A stretch of DNA of 64,000 bases from Alcanivorax sp. (GCA_017794945.1 CP051239.1:2780692-2844691); one strand, 5' to 3'. Positions 43,632 to 53,894 are shown, counted from the stretch's first letter. The notes: generated by a model from the sequence alone, not told the origin. Numbers and translations are program-made.

Positions 43632-44807
43632 CTAGTTTTTATTGGAGCATTCGCCACGGGACGGATCGAATTTGCAGCGAATCCGGCTTTGCAGATCCAG
43701 CATGCGACCGTCGTAATAGTCCTGCTGGCGCAGAGTGTCGCGAGCTTCCTGCATCATCGCTTCGTATTCGCGTTTTTCGTCGGCGGGAATATCGATCCAC
43801 CAGCGGTCCGGCACCCGCTCTTCCTCGATCTTCACCCGTGCCCGCACCTGGTCGTAGGCCTCGAAGGAGGCTTCACGGATCAGTTGCGCCACTTCGTTGG
43901 GGAATTTGTCCAGCCGGCCCACCAGCTGCATGCTGATCTGGGCGATCGGGTAGTCGACGATGCCGCCGTCGGGCTCCATGCCTTTATAGAGTTCCAGAAG
44001 CTCATAGGCGATCAGCGGCGCGGCGAGAATATCGACCACGCCGTTATTGAATTTGTTGGGGGCGCTGACGATGTCCGAGGGCACCGGCGTGGCGCCGATG
44101 CCGGCCACCATTTCCGACTGGGTCTTGTCGTAATCCAGCACCGCCACTTTTTTGCCGGCGGCCTTGGCCAGGGAGCTGATGCGCTTGTCGTTGACGAACA
44201 CATGGGCGGCGCCGCCGGAGAAGATACCCATGATCACGTACTCGCCCTGGACCATGTGGCCTGCCTGGCTGGGGTGCGCCAACACCTGCAGCAGGGTGCG
44301 CATGTGCTGGTTGTCGGGGATCGCGCCGATGGCGTCGATGGTGCCGGTGTAGCTGTTGAACAGGCGTGCGCGCATGCCGCTCATCAACGCCGCGTCACAG
44401 TGTCCGGCCTTGAGCTCCTCGACCATAACGGTCTCGTTGGTGAACGGAATCATTTCCAGGTCGATGCCGTATTCCAATGCCATGGCGCGCTGCTCCATGG
44501 CTGCCTGGAATACCGGCCCGTTGCGTCCGGCGATATCCCAAATGCAGATCTTTCGGTTCAGGGCGGTGCTCGGCGGCATCTGGTCGATGCCCACCAGCTT
44601 GGCGATGGCGCCCAGCCGCACGCGCACCGGCATGTCGCGGGAATAAAAAATATCCGCCAGGGCGCGGACCAGCTCCTGGTCGACGTCCACCCCGGGGAGC
44701 AGTTGTTCCATCTTTTGCTGCTGTTCCTGCGACAGGCGCAGTTCTTGCGCGCCGATGGACAGCGATGACAGCGTTAGAATCAATGAAGCGAGAACGAAAC
44801 GAAACAT
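43632..44807 (-). CDS. TRAP-type putative solute-binding protein, paralogue 4
   Basis: A 391-residue exported protein (signal peptide to about IGAQE, residue 21). An N-terminal helical extension (LSQEQQQKMEQLLPGVDVDQ, ELVRALADIFYSRDMPVRVR) of about 65 residues precedes the shared domain (KICIWDIAGRNGPVFQAAME, LKAGHCDAALMSGMRARLFN, AHVFVNDKRISSLAKAAGKK, PVPSDIVSAPNKFNNGV, LYKGMEPDGGIVDYPIAQIS) and the terminal pair IRCKFDPSRGECSNKN. It is strongly similar to paralogue 3 and probably arose by tandem duplication. The extension is absent from paralogues 1 and 2. Confidence 0.88.
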   Translation of the reverse strand: MFRFVLASLILTLSSLSIGAQELRLSQEQQQKMEQLLPGVDVDQELVRALADIFYSRDMPVRVRLGAIAKLVGIDQMPPSTALNRKICIWDIAGRNGPVFQAAMEQRAMALEYGIDLEMIPFTNETVMVEELKAGHCDAALMSGMRARLFNSYTGTIDAIGAIPDNQHMRTLLQVLAHPSQAGHMVQGEYVIMGIFSGGAAHVFVNDKRISSLAKAAGKKVAVLDYDKTQSEMVAGIGATPVPSDIVSAPNKFNNGVVDILAAPLIAYELLELYKGMEPDGGIVDYPIAQISMQLVGRLDKFPNEVAQLIREASFEAYDQVRARVKIEEERVPDRWWIDIPADEKREYEAMMQEARDTLRQQDYYDGRMLDLQSRIRCKFDPSRGECSNKN

Positions 44808-44949
44808 GGCTATCCCTGATTATTATTCGAGAGGGTCGCCGGCAGTAATAGCATGGGGATGAGCATGACCGGATGCTGGCCAGACATACCGGAATGTCGC
44901 TGAGGTCAAGATCGAGTGAAACGGAGAGCGGCCTCGGCCGCTCCCGGTA

Positions 44950-45723
44950 TCAGCGGGGCTGGGCGTCCAGGGACTGCCCGTTGATCGCGGCCCCTTCAGG
45001 GCCCAGCAAATACAAATAACTGGCCACAATCTGTTCCGGTGTTTTCAGTTTTTCCGGGTCTTCACCGGGATAAGCAAGAGCGCGCATATCCGTGCGGGTG
45101 GCGCCCGGGTTGATGGTGTTGACGCGGATTTTGGAGGTGTTCTCCAATTCTTCCGCCAGGGTCTGCGACAAATTCTCGGTGGCCGCCTTGGACGCCGCGT
45201 AGGCGCCCCAGAATGCCCGGCCTTTTCGGCCCACGCTGGAGGAGGTGAACAGGATGCGGCCGTCGTCGCTGTCGCGCAGCAGCGGCAGCAGTGCCTGGGT
45301 CAGATAAAAGGCGCTGTTGACGTTGACGCGCATGACCGAATCCCAGGTGTCCGCGCCGTAACGCTCCAGCGGCGTGATGTCCCCCAGCACCGAGGCGTTG
45401 TGCAGCACCCCGTCCAGACGGCCGAATTCGCGGCCGAACAGCGTCGCCAGTTCCTGGTAATCCTCGGGCCGCGCCACCTCCATGTTGACCGGCGCCAGCG
45501 CCGGCTCCGGCCCGCCGGCGGCCTTGATCTTGTCGTAGACGGCTTCCAGCTTGCTCTGGGTGCGGCCCAGCAGAATTACCGTGGCGCCGTGGGCGGCCAG
45601 GGCCAGGGCCACCGCCCGGCCGATACCGGCGCCGGCGCCGGTGACCAGAATAATACGATCCTTAAAGGCGTCCGGCGGGCACTGGTAATTGGCCGCCAGG
45701 CCGTTGAGTTCCTTGATGTCCAT
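44950..45723 (-). CDS. yciK: YciK-type short-chain dehydrogenase/reductase
   Basis: A 257-residue Rossmann oxidoreductase. The cofactor motif is ILVTGAGAGIGRAVALALAA, followed by HNASVLGD, the active site S..Y..K in SSSVGRKGRAFWGAYAASKA, and NTINPGATRTDM. The GRT end of the second strand suggests NADP preference. The substrate is unknown. It is last gene of the mtaD-ubiG-mupP-yciK operon, the same order as next to gyrA in Pseudomonas. Confidence 0.92.
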   Translation of the reverse strand: MDIKELNGLAANYQCPPDAFKDRIILVTGAGAGIGRAVALALAAHGATVILLGRTQSKLEAVYDKIKAAGGPEPALAPVNMEVARPEDYQELATLFGREFGRLDGVLHNASVLGDITPLERYGADTWDSVMRVNVNSAFYLTQALLPLLRDSDDGRILFTSSSVGRKGRAFWGAYAASKAATENLSQTLAEELENTSKIRVNTINPGATRTDMRALAYPGEDPEKLKTPEQIVASYLYLLGPEGAAINGQSLDAQPR

Positions 45724-45742
45724 TTCGACTGTACCTACTTCT

Positions 45743-46399
45743 TCACAGTGTTTTCAGCAGCGGCAGCAGTTGCTCGCCGCGTTCCACGAAATAGTCGGCC
45801 GGCCAGGCGCGCGGATTGTCGTCCGCGTCGATGTAGCCGAATCCGGCGGTGACGGTGATCATTTTCGCATTGAGTCCGGCCTGGATGTCACGCAAATGAT
45901 CGCCCACATAGACGCAGTGGGTGGGGTTGGCCCCCACGGCGCCGGCCGCCATCAACAGGCCTTCCGGGTCCGGCTTGCGCTCGCGCACCTGGTCCGGGCA
46001 GATCACCGAGGCGCAGCGGTCCAGCAGGCCCAGGCCGGCCAGTACCGGGCGGGTGAAGCGCTCCGGCTTATTGGTGATCACGCCCCAGGGCAGGCCCTGG
46101 TCTTCCAGCCAGCCCAGGGTTTCGGCCATGCCGTCGAACAGACGGGTGTCCACCGCCAGGCGGCCGCCGTAGGCGTCGAGCAGCTCATTGAGCCGCTCAT
46201 CGAAGCCGGTGTCCCCGGGCGCCAGGCCGAAGCCCAACTCGGTGAGCGCCCGGCCGCCGTTGGACACGGTGGCGCGCACCGCCTGGTAGCTGACTTCCGG
46301 CCGGCCGTGGTCGCGCAGCAGCCGGTTGAGCACCACGTAAAAGTCCGGCGCCGTGTCCACCAGAGTACCGTCCAGATCAAAGAATACCGCCTCAAGCAT
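45743..46399 (-). CDS. mupP: N-acetylmuramic acid 6-phosphate phosphatase (MupP), HAD family
   Basis: A 218-residue HAD phosphatase: [13 protein letters not shown] (motif I), [14 protein letters not shown] (motif II), [11 protein letters not shown] (motif III) and [13 protein letters not shown] (motif IV). By sequence alone it could be called phosphoglycolate phosphatase. Its place between ubiG and a YciK-type gene matches Pseudomonas mupP, which dephosphorylates MurNAc-6-phosphate in peptidoglycan recycling, so I prefer that. It overlaps ubiG by 8 nt. Confidence 0.85.
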   Translation of the reverse strand: MLEAVFFDLDGTLVDTAPDFYVVLNRLLRDHGRPEVSYQAVRATVSNGGRALTELGFGLAPGDTGFDERLNELLDAYGGRLAVDTRLFDGMAETLGWLEDQGLPWGVITNKPERFTRPVLAGLGLLDRCASVICPDQVRERKPDPEGLLMAAGAVGANPTHCVYVGDHLRDIQAGLNAKMITVTAGFGYIDADDNPRAWPADYFVERGEQLLPLLKTL

Positions 46400-47096
46400 G
46401 GCGCACCGCGTGCATCAGATAGTTCACCGACACATCGCGGTTGAGCTTGTACACCTGGGTCACCGGGTTGTAGGTCATGCCGGTGGTGTCGCGGACATCC
46501 AGCCCGGCGTCGCGGCTCCAGCCGGCCAGCTCCGAGGGGCGGATCAGTTTGGCGTACTCATGGGTGCCACGGGGCAGCAGTCTCAGCACGTACTCGGCGC
46601 CCACGATGGCGAACAGGAACGCCTTGGGATTGCGGTTGATGGTGCTGAAGAACACCTGGCCGCCGGGCTTCACCAGTTTGGCGCAGGCGCGGATCACCGA
46701 CGACGGGTCGGGCACGTGCTCGAGCATTTCCAGACAGGTCACGGCGTCGTACTCGCCGGCGCGTTGCTCGGCGATCTCCTCGGCCAGCACCTGCAGATAT
46801 TCCACCTCCACGTCGCTCTGCTCGGCATGCAGGCGGGCCACCGCCAGCGGCGCCTCGCCGAGATCGATGCCGGTGACCGTGGCGCCGCGCCGGGCCATGC
46901 CCTCGGAAAGCAGGCCGCCGCCGCAACCGATGTCGATCACCTTCTTGCCGGGCAGGCCGAGGCGCTCGTCGATGTAATTGAGCCGCAGCGGATTGATGTC
47001 ATGCAGTGGGCGGAATTCCGAGTTCGGGTCCCACCAGCGTTCCGCCAGGGCGTTGAATTTGGCGATTTCGCCGCTGTCCACGTTGGGTTGGTTCAT
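46392..47096 (-). CDS. ubiG: Ubiquinone biosynthesis O-methyltransferase UbiG
   Basis: Carries out both O-methylations of ubiquinone synthesis. It has 234 residues from the ATG at 47096 (GAGGGA upstream); the longer frame to 47135 overlaps the previous gene. Signature: [49 protein letters not shown] (SAM site), [11 protein letters not shown] and [20 protein letters not shown]. It is the second gene of the mtaD operon, 10 nt after mtaD. Confidence 0.96.
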   Translation of the reverse strand: MNQPNVDSGEIAKFNALAERWWDPNSEFRPLHDINPLRLNYIDERLGLPGKKVIDIGCGGGLLSEGMARRGATVTGIDLGEAPLAVARLHAEQSDVEVEYLQVLAEEIAEQRAGEYDAVTCLEMLEHVPDPSSVIRACAKLVKPGGQVFFSTINRNPKAFLFAIVGAEYVLRLLPRGTHEYAKLIRPSELAGWSRDAGLDVRDTTGMTYNPVTQVYKLNRDVSVNYLMHAVRHA

Positions 47097-47106
47097 CGGG
47101 TGTCCC

Positions 47107-48495
47107 TCATCGACTTTCGTTGTTGGCGCGGTCATTGTTGGGCGCGATCTTGCGCTGCCATTCGGCCGCGTTCTTGGCGATCAGCGCCGCGTTCAGCGTG
47201 GTCAGCCGGCGCTCCGCCATCAAGCAGCGCCCGGCCACCCAGCTGTGGGTGACCTGGTCCCGGGTGGCCGCGTAGACCAGCTGTGCCACCGGGTCATAGA
47301 CCGGTTGGGTTTCCAGGGCGCCCAGGTCGACGGCGATCATATCCGCCTGCTTGCCGATTTCCAGTGAACCCGTGCGGCTCTCGAGGCCCAGCGCCCGGGC
47401 GCCGTTGAGGGTGGCCATGCGCAGGGCGGTGGCCGCCGGCACCGCGTCGGCGCGCAGGCTCACGCCCTTGGCGAGCAGGGCGGCGGTACGGGTCTCGCCA
47501 AGCATGTCCAGGTCGTTGTTGCTGGCCGAGCCGTCGGTGCCCAGGGCCACGTTGATGCCGGCGTCGAGCAGTTTCTGCACCGGGCAGAAGCCGCTCGCCA
47601 GCTTCAGGTTCGACTCGGGGCAGTGCACCACCTGGCTGCCGGTGTCCGCCAGCCACTGGATTTCCTCGTCGAGCAGCTGGGTCATGTGCACCGCCAGCAG
47701 GCGCGGGTTGAGCAGGCCCAGTTGCTTGAGCCGGGTCAGTGGCCGCTCGCCGCTGGCTTCCACCGCCTGGTGGATTTCGCCGGCGGTTTCGTGCACGTGC
47801 ATCATCACCGGCGCGTCCAGTTCCTCGGCCAGGGTGAGCACTTTCTCCAGGGGCCCGTCGGAAACGGTATAAGGCGCGTGGGGGCCGAAGCCGATGGTCA
47901 CCCGGGGTTCATGGCGCCAGTTATCGGCGGCCTCCGTGGCCAGGCGGAGATAGTCGTCGGGCCCGGCGCCCATGGGGGTGGGAAAGTCCAGGATCGGCGA
48001 GAACAGCACCGCCCGCAGGCCCGCCTCCATGGCCACCCGGGCGGTGGTCTCCGGGAAGAAGTACATGTCGGCGAAACAGGTGGTGCCGGAGCGGATCATC
48101 TCGGCGGCCGCCAGACGGGTGCCGTCGCGTACGAAGGCTTCGCTCATCCATTGTCCCTCGGCGGGCCAGATGTGCTGCTCCAGCCAGGTCATCAGTGGCA
48201 GGTCGTCGGCCAGGCCGCGGAACAGATTCATGGCGGCATGGGTGTGGGCGTTCACCAGGCCGGGTATCAGCAGGTGGTTGCCCAGCTCCACCACCTCGTC
48301 GGCGCGCCATTTCTGGTCCGCCAGGGGCGTTGGCAGCAGATCGACGATGGTGTCGCCGCGGACCACCAGGGCGTGGTCGGCGAGGGCGCCGGTTTCCGGG
48401 GCCACCGGCGCGATCCAGCCGGCTTTGATGATGAGGTCGGCGTGTTGGTGATCCGAAGACGGCTGATTCTGCATCGCTGACGGCTTGTCCTGCAT
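47107..48495 (-). CDS. mtaD: 5-methylthioadenosine/S-adenosylhomocysteine deaminase (TRZ/ATZ family)
   Basis: A 462-residue metal-dependent amidohydrolase. Metal ligands: [15 protein letters not shown] (HxH), [12 protein letters not shown] (H), [11 protein letters not shown] (H) and [11 protein letters not shown] (D); [14 protein letters not shown] lies in the substrate pocket. In pseudomonads the gene next to ubiG encodes methylthioadenosine deaminase, which feeds purine salvage. The start at 48495 has AGGAG 9 nt upstream; a 21-bp tandem duplication gives a second ATG seven codons later. Confidence 0.9.
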   Translation of the reverse strand: MQDKPSAMQNQPSSDHQHADLIIKAGWIAPVAPETGALADHALVVRGDTIVDLLPTPLADQKWRADEVVELGNHLLIPGLVNAHTHAAMNLFRGLADDLPLMTWLEQHIWPAEGQWMSEAFVRDGTRLAAAEMIRSGTTCFADMYFFPETTARVAMEAGLRAVLFSPILDFPTPMGAGPDDYLRLATEAADNWRHEPRVTIGFGPHAPYTVSDGPLEKVLTLAEELDAPVMMHVHETAGEIHQAVEASGERPLTRLKQLGLLNPRLLAVHMTQLLDEEIQWLADTGSQVVHCPESNLKLASGFCPVQKLLDAGINVALGTDGSASNNDLDMLGETRTAALLAKGVSLRADAVPAATALRMATLNGARALGLESRTGSLEIGKQADMIAVDLGALETQPVYDPVAQLVYAATRDQVTHSWVAGRCLMAERRLTTLNAALIAKNAAEWQRKIAPNNDRANNESR

Positions 48496-48676
48496 CGCTG
48501 ACGGCTCCTGATTAGCTTCCGCTGACGGCGCCTTCTCCGCGCGGAATGGGCGTGAGACCGGGCCCGGCCCGGTCGGTCCGGCGGCGAGTATAACCTGTCT
48601 GGCCAGCCTCGTCCGATGCCGGTGCCGGGCTTGTGGTGACGGGGTTGATGGGAATTATTTAGAGGCGGCAAAGCTG

Positions 48677-48685
48677 TGCTATCAT
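48677..48685 (+). promoter_or_regulatory. Extended -10 promoter of gyrA
   Basis: TGC followed by TATCAT (48680-48685), an extended -10 element 76 nt before the gyrA ATG, without a convincing -35. The leader that follows contains a GGAGC...GCTCC stem-loop. Confidence 0.45.
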
Positions 48686-48761
48686 CGGTGGCTTTTAGGA
48701 GCTCCGCGACCGGGGCTCCCGCGGGTCGCTATCCACGCCACCGAGGGATATAAGGAACGCC

Positions 48762-51545
48762 ATGACGGACCTCGCCAAAGAAGTTACTCCCGTCAACATC
48801 GAGGACGAACTCAGACAGTCGTACCTGGATTACGCCATGAGCGTGATCGTGGGCCGGGCCCTGCCGGACGTGCGCGACGGCCTCAAGCCGGTGCACCGCC
48901 GCGTGCTGTTCGCCATGCACGAGCTCAGCAACGACTGGAATAAACCCTATAAAAAGTCCGCCCGTGTGGTGGGTGATGTGATTGGTAAATATCACCCCCA
49001 CGGCGATTCCGCCGTGTACGACACCATTGTCCGCATGGCCCAGCCGTTCTCCCTGCGCTACATGCTGGTGGACGGGCAGGGCAACTTCGGTTCCATCGAC
49101 GGCGATTCCGCCGCCGCCATGCGTTACACCGAAGTGCGCATGGCCAAGATCGCCCACGAACTGCTGGCCGATCTGGACAAGGAAACCGTCGACTATGTGG
49201 ACAACTACGACGGCACCGAGCGCATTCCCGATGTCATGCCGACGCGGGTGCCCAATCTGCTGGTGAATGGCTCCTCCGGTATCGCCGTGGGCATGGCCAC
49301 CAATATCCCGCCCCACAACATGGGCGAGGTGATTGACGGCTGCCTGGCGCTGATCGACGACGACAGCCTGACGCCGGACGACCTGATGGAATACATCAAG
49401 GGGCCGGATTTCCCCACCGCCGGGATCATCAATGGCCGCGCCGGCATCGTTCAGGCCTACCGCACCGGCCGGGGCCGCATTTATGTCCGTGCCCGCGCCG
49501 ACATCGAACAGACCGACAAGAGTGGCAAGGAAGCCATCATCATTCACGAGCTGCCCTATCAGGTGAATAAGGCCCGGCTGATCGAGAAAATCGCCGAGCT
49601 GGTCAAGGAAAAGAAGATTGAAGGTATCACCGAGCTGCGCGACGAATCCGACAAGCAGGGCATGCGGGTTTATATCGAGCTGCGCCGGGGCGAGAATGCG
49701 GAAGTGGTGCTCAACAATCTCTATCAGCAAACGCAGATGGAGACCGTGTTCGGCATCAACACCGTGGCCCTGGTGGATGGGCAGCCGCGCACCCTGAACC
49801 TGCGCGAGTTGTTGGACGCCTTCCTGCGCCACCGCCGCGAGGTGGTGACCCGCCGCACCGTGTACGAACTGCGCAAGGCCCGCGAGAAGGCCCACCTGCT
49901 GGAAGGTCTGGCGGTGGCGCTGGCCAACATCGACCCGGTGATCGAACTGATCAAGGCCTCGCCGAGCGCCGCCGAGGCGAAGGAAAAACTGCTCGCCAAG
50001 GGCTGGGCGCCGGGCGACGTGCTGGCCATGCTGGAGCGCGCCGGCGGCGAAGACGCCGCCCGTCCGGACGGTCTTGATGAACACTACGGGCTGCGCGACG
50101 ACGTCTATCACCTGAGCCCGGAGCAGGCCCAGGCGATTCTTGATTTGCGCCTGCAGAAACTGACCGGCCTGGAACGGGAAAAACTGATCACCGATTACCA
50201 GGTGCTGCTGGATCAGATCCGCGAAATGATGCTGATCCTGGCCGACCCGGACCGGCTGATGCAGGTGATTCGCGACGAGCTGCACGCGATTCGCTCGGAG
50301 TACAGCGACGAGCGCCGCACCGAGATCCAGACCTCGCGGCTGGATCTGAGCATGGAAGACCTGATCGCCGAGGAAACCGTGGTGGTCACGCTCAGCCATT
50401 CCGGCTACGCCAAGACCCAGCCGATCGACACCTACCGGGCGCAGAAGCGCGGCGGGCGCGGCAAGTCCGCCGGCCAGCTCAAGGACGAGGATTATGTCGA
50501 GCAACTGCTGGTGGCCGGCACCCACGACACCCTGTTGTGCTTCACCAATGAAGGCAAGGTCTACTGGCTGCGGGTGTTCGAGCTGCCCCAGGGCGGCCGC
50601 GCCTCCCGTGGCAAGCCGATCGTCAACCTGATTCCGGCGCTCAAGCCGGAAGAGCGCATCACCGCCATTCTGCGTCTGGACGCGGAAATGGTCCGGCAGC
50701 GCGCCGGCGGCGATGACGAGGACGACACGGACGCCGATATGGCGGCCGGCGAACCGGCGGCCGGCGGACCGGCGGCCATCGACGGCGAAGCCGCCGAGGT
50801 GGTGGAAGACATGGAAGCCGATGGCGCCGACGGCGAGCCGCAGGCCGCCGAAGGGCCGTTCATCTTCATGGCGATCTCCAACGGCGTGGTCAAACGCACC
50901 GAGCTGGCCAAGTTCGCCAAGCCGCGCAGCAACGGCCTGATCGCCGTGCGTCTGCAGGAAGGCGAGCACCTGGTCAACGTGGCCATTACCCAGGGCGATG
51001 AAGACGTGGTGCTGGTGGCCGGCAACGGCAAAGTGGTCCGCTTCCAGGAATCCAAGGTCCGGGTGATGGGCCGTACCGCCCGCGGCGTGCGTGGCATGAA
51101 AGTGGCCGAGGGCGAGGAAGTGATCGCCCTGATGGTGCCGCAGGAAGGCGGGCAGATGCTGGCCGCGTCCGAGAACGGCTACGGCAAGCGCACCGACCTG
51201 AGCGAGTTCCCCACCAAGGGCCGGGGCACCCAGGGCGTGATCGGCATGGTGGTCAACGAGCGTAACGGCCCGCTGGTGGGCGCCGCCCAGGTGTTCGGTA
51301 ATGAGGACATCATGCTGATCTCCAACCAGGGCACCCTGGTGCGCACCCGCGTCGACGAAGTCAGCCACCTGGGCCGCAACACCCAGGGGGTTCGCCTGAT
51401 TCGCCTGGGCAACGGTGAAGCCTTGTCCGGTCTGGCGCCGATTCCGGAGCTGGACGTGGACGACGACGAGCTGGAAGAGGGCGCCGGCGAAGAAAACGGC
51501 GCTGACGGGGCCGACAACGCTCCGGCGGATGGCGGCGAAGAGTAA
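48762..51545 (+). CDS. gyrA: DNA gyrase subunit A
   Basis: Breakage-reunion subunit of gyrase, 927 residues, longer than E. coli GyrA (875). The catalytic tyrosine is Y122 with R121. The quinolone-resistance region [19 protein letters not shown] keeps the wild-type S83 and D87. The GyrA box is QKRGGRG in the C-terminal pinwheel. Residues about 645-705 form an acidic Ala/Gly/Asp/Glu insertion ([20 protein letters not shown] onward) inside the pinwheel, and the tail is also acidic ([14 protein letters not shown]). RBS AAGGA precedes the ATG. Confidence 0.97.
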   Translation: MTDLAKEVTPVNIEDELRQSYLDYAMSVIVGRALPDVRDGLKPVHRRVLFAMHELSNDWNKPYKKSARVVGDVIGKYHPHGDSAVYDTIVRMAQPFSLRYMLVDGQGNFGSIDGDSAAAMRYTEVRMAKIAHELLADLDKETVDYVDNYDGTERIPDVMPTRVPNLLVNGSSGIAVGMATNIPPHNMGEVIDGCLALIDDDSLTPDDLMEYIKGPDFPTAGIINGRAGIVQAYRTGRGRIYVRARADIEQTDKSGKEAIIIHELPYQVNKARLIEKIAELVKEKKIEGITELRDESDKQGMRVYIELRRGENAEVVLNNLYQQTQMETVFGINTVALVDGQPRTLNLRELLDAFLRHRREVVTRRTVYELRKAREKAHLLEGLAVALANIDPVIELIKASPSAAEAKEKLLAKGWAPGDVLAMLERAGGEDAARPDGLDEHYGLRDDVYHLSPEQAQAILDLRLQKLTGLEREKLITDYQVLLDQIREMMLILADPDRLMQVIRDELHAIRSEYSDERRTEIQTSRLDLSMEDLIAEETVVVTLSHSGYAKTQPIDTYRAQKRGGRGKSAGQLKDEDYVEQLLVAGTHDTLLCFTNEGKVYWLRVFELPQGGRASRGKPIVNLIPALKPEERITAILRLDAEMVRQRAGGDDEDDTDADMAAGEPAAGGPAAIDGEAAEVVEDMEADGADGEPQAAEGPFIFMAISNGVVKRTELAKFAKPRSNGLIAVRLQEGEHLVNVAITQGDEDVVLVAGNGKVVRFQESKVRVMGRTARGVRGMKVAEGEEVIALMVPQEGGQMLAASENGYGKRTDLSEFPTKGRGTQGVIGMVVNERNGPLVGAAQVFGNEDIMLISNQGTLVRTRVDEVSHLGRNTQGVRLIRLGNGEALSGLAPIPELDVDDDELEEGAGEENGADGADNAPADGGEE

Positions 51546-51555
51546 ATAGAAGAGA

Positions 51556-51572
51556 GGGCGGCATCGCCGCCC
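51556..51572 (+). terminator. Hairpin after gyrA
   Basis: GGGCGGC, loop ATC, GCCGCCC, 11 nt past the gyrA stop. There is no U tract, and it runs into a dispersed repeat. Confidence 0.45.
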
Positions 51573-51648
51573 GATACAGGATGCAGGATACAGGTTGAAG
51601 GGCGGGCACGTTGCCATCCCCTGTATCCTTCATCCTGAATCCTGTATC
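51573..51648. repeat. Dispersed ACAGGAT-type inverted repeat, copy 2
   Basis: GATACAGGATGCAGGATACAGG-type heptad cluster at 51573-51594 faces CCTGTATCC...CATCCTGAATCCTGTATC at 51619-51648. It is the same unit type as at 25329-25404, with an unrelated spacer. It fills the gyrA-serC gap, ending 32 nt before the serC ATG. Confidence 0.65.
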
Positions 51649-51680
51649 GCGGCGTCAGCCGCTAACATCCGGAGAATCGA

Positions 51681-52760
51681 ATGTCCCGCGCTTATAACTT
51701 TTGCGCCGGCCCGGCGGCCTTGCCGGAAGCGGTCCTTCAGCGGGCCCGCGAGGAAATGCTGGATTACCGCGGCACCGGCATGTCGGTGATGGAAATGAGC
51801 CATCGCGATGACGTGATCGTGGCCATGGCGGAGCAGGCCGAACAGGATCTGCGCGATCTGATGGGGATTTCCGACGACTACGCGGTGCTGTTCCTGCAGG
51901 GCGGCGCCAGTGCCCAGTTCGCCATGGTGCCCATGAACCTGCTCGGCGAGGCGGGCCGCGCCGACTACGTCAACACCGGCCAGTGGTCCACCAAGGCGAT
52001 CAAGGAAGCACGCCGCTTCGGTGAGATCAACGTGGCGGCCTCCAGCGAGGACCGCAACTTCACCTATGCGCCGGCGCGGAGCGACTGGCGCCTCTCGGAT
52101 GACGCCGCCTACGTGCATTACTGCCCCAACGAGACCATTGGCGGGCTGGAATTCGACTTCGTGCCCGAGGTGGACAAGCCGTTGGTGGCGGATATGAGCT
52201 CCACCATTCTGTCGCGTCCGCTGGACGTCAGCCGCTTCGGCCTGATTTATGCCGGCGCCCAGAAGAACATCGGCCCGGCGGGGATCACCGTGGTGATCGT
52301 TCGCAAGGACCTGCTCGGCCGGGCCGGCGCCTCGGTGCCGGCGATGATGAACTACCAGACCCACGCCGAGAACGGCTCCATGTACAACACGCCGCCCACC
52401 TTCGCCTGGTATCTGGCGGGCCTGGTGTTCCAGTGGCTCAAGGAGCAGGGCGGCGTGGAAGCCATCGGCGAGATCAACCGGCGCAAGGCGGACAAACTGT
52501 ACGGTTTCATCGACGGGTCCGGCTTTTACAGCAACCCGGTGGCGCCGACCCAGCGCAGCTGGATGAATGTGCCCTTCATCCTCGCCGACAGTGGCCTGGA
52601 CAAGGCTTTCCTGGCCGAAGCGGACGCCGCCGGGCTGCGCAACCTCAAGGGCCACCGCAGTGTCGGCGGCATGCGCGCCAGCATTTATAATGCGGTACCG
52701 GAAACGGCCGTGGATGCCCTGATAGACTTCATGGCGGACTTCGAAAAACGCAACGGATAA
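51681..52760 (+). CDS. serC: Phosphoserine aminotransferase
   Basis: PLP enzyme of serine and pyridoxal phosphate synthesis; 359 residues. It opens YNFCAGPAALPEAVL and contains FLQGGASAQFAMVPMN, DMSSTILSRPLDVSRFG and the PLP lysine in YAGAQKNIGPAG, ending with SVGGMRASIYNAVPE. CCGGAG precedes the ATG. It starts the serC-pheA-hisC-tyrA::aroA-cmk supra-operon typical of pseudomonads. Confidence 0.97.
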   Translation: MSRAYNFCAGPAALPEAVLQRAREEMLDYRGTGMSVMEMSHRDDVIVAMAEQAEQDLRDLMGISDDYAVLFLQGGASAQFAMVPMNLLGEAGRADYVNTGQWSTKAIKEARRFGEINVAASSEDRNFTYAPARSDWRLSDDAAYVHYCPNETIGGLEFDFVPEVDKPLVADMSSTILSRPLDVSRFGLIYAGAQKNIGPAGITVVIVRKDLLGRAGASVPAMMNYQTHAENGSMYNTPPTFAWYLAGLVFQWLKEQGGVEAIGEINRRKADKLYGFIDGSGFYSNPVAPTQRSWMNVPFILADSGLDKAFLAEADAAGLRNLKGHRSVGGMRASIYNAVPETAVDALIDFMADFEKRNG

Positions 52761-52811
52761 GGCTGGTACGCGCACACTCGCCAGCCGTGGCGCGCCCAGG
52801 CGGAACCTGAC

Positions 52812-53894
52812 ATGACCGAATCATTGGACAAGCTGAGAGACCGGATCGACGCCCTGGACCAACAGCTCCAGGATCTGCTCAATCACCGCGCCGAGCTCGC
52901 CCACCAGGTGGCCGAGGTGAAACGTCGCGAGGACGCCGAGCCGGTGTTTTACCGCCCGGAGCGGGAAGCCCAGGTGCTGAGCCGCATCAAGGAACGCAAT
53001 AAGGGCCCCATCGACGGGGAATCCATGGCGCGCCTGTTCCGCGAGGTGATGAGCGTCTGCCTGGCCCTGGAACAGCCCATGCGGGTGGCGTTTCTGGGCC
53101 CGGAAGGCACCTTTACCCAGCAGGCGGCGATCAAGCATTTCGGTCACGCGGTGGACAGCGTGCCGCTGGGCGCCATCGACGAGGTGTTCCGCGAAGTGGA
53201 GGCGGGCGCGGTGCACTTCGGCGTGGTGCCGGTGGAGAATTCCACCGAGGGCATGGTGAACCACACCCTGGATTCGTTCATGAATTCCGACCTCAAGATC
53301 TGCGGCGAGGTGGAACTGCGTATCCACCACCACCTGCTCGCCGGCCCGCACACCCGCCGCGACAAGGTGACGCGCATCTACTCGCACCAACAGACCCTGG
53401 CCCAGTGCCGCCAGTGGCTGGACGCGCACATGCCGGCGGTGGAACGGGTGGCGGTGAGTTCCAACGCGGAGGCCGCCCGGCGGCTCAAGGACGAATGGAA
53501 CGCCATGGCCATCGCCGGCGACATGGCCCGCGAGCTCTATAATCTGGAGCCGGTGCAGCGCAACATCGAGGATCGCCCGGACAACACCACCCGCTTCCTG
53601 ATCATCGGCCGCCAGGACACGCCACCCTCCGGCCGTGACAAGACCAGCCTGCTGATATCCGGCAAGAACCGTCCGGGGCTGCTGTCCGATCTGTTGCGGC
53701 CGTTCCGGGACAAGGGCATCAATCTGACCCGCCTGGAGAGCCGCCCCTCGCGCATCGCCAATTGGAGCTATGTGTTCTTCGTCGACTGTGAAGGCCACAA
53801 AGCGGACGCCACGCTCACCGAGGTGCTGGAGACCTTGGAAGCCGATGGCAACACCATCAAGGTGCTGGGCTCTTATCCGAAGGCGGTCCTTTAG
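52812..53894 (+). CDS. pheA: Bifunctional chorismate mutase / prephenate dehydratase
   Basis: Makes phenylpyruvate from chorismate; 360 residues. An AroQ chorismate mutase helix bundle occupies residues 1-90 (LDKLRDRIDALDQQLQDLLN). The dehydratase domain begins at VAFLGPEGTFTQQAA and includes VPVENSTEGMVNHTLD and the TTRF motif in RPDNTTRFLIIG. An ACT regulatory domain follows (GLLSDLLRPFRDKGINLTRL with the ESRP motif), the expected site for phenylalanine feedback. It follows serC by 51 nt. Confidence 0.97.
   Translation: MTESLDKLRDRIDALDQQLQDLLNHRAELAHQVAEVKRREDAEPVFYRPEREAQVLSRIKERNKGPIDGESMARLFREVMSVCLALEQPMRVAFLGPEGTFTQQAAIKHFGHAVDSVPLGAIDEVFREVEAGAVHFGVVPVENSTEGMVNHTLDSFMNSDLKICGEVELRIHHHLLAGPHTRRDKVTRIYSHQQTLAQCRQWLDAHMPAVERVAVSSNAEAARRLKDEWNAMAIAGDMARELYNLEPVQRNIEDRPDNTTRFLIIGRQDTPPSGRDKTSLLISGKNRPGLLSDLLRPFRDKGINLTRLESRPSRIANWSYVFFVDCEGHKADATLTEVLETLEADGNTIKVLGSYPKAVL

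Noticed and set aside
48729..51617. 962-residue open frame on the minus strand opposite gyrA
   Set aside because: It is the complement of a certain gyrA in a high-GC genome; the sequence is low-complexity His/Gly/Val-rich with no domain, which is the usual shadow of GC-biased codons.
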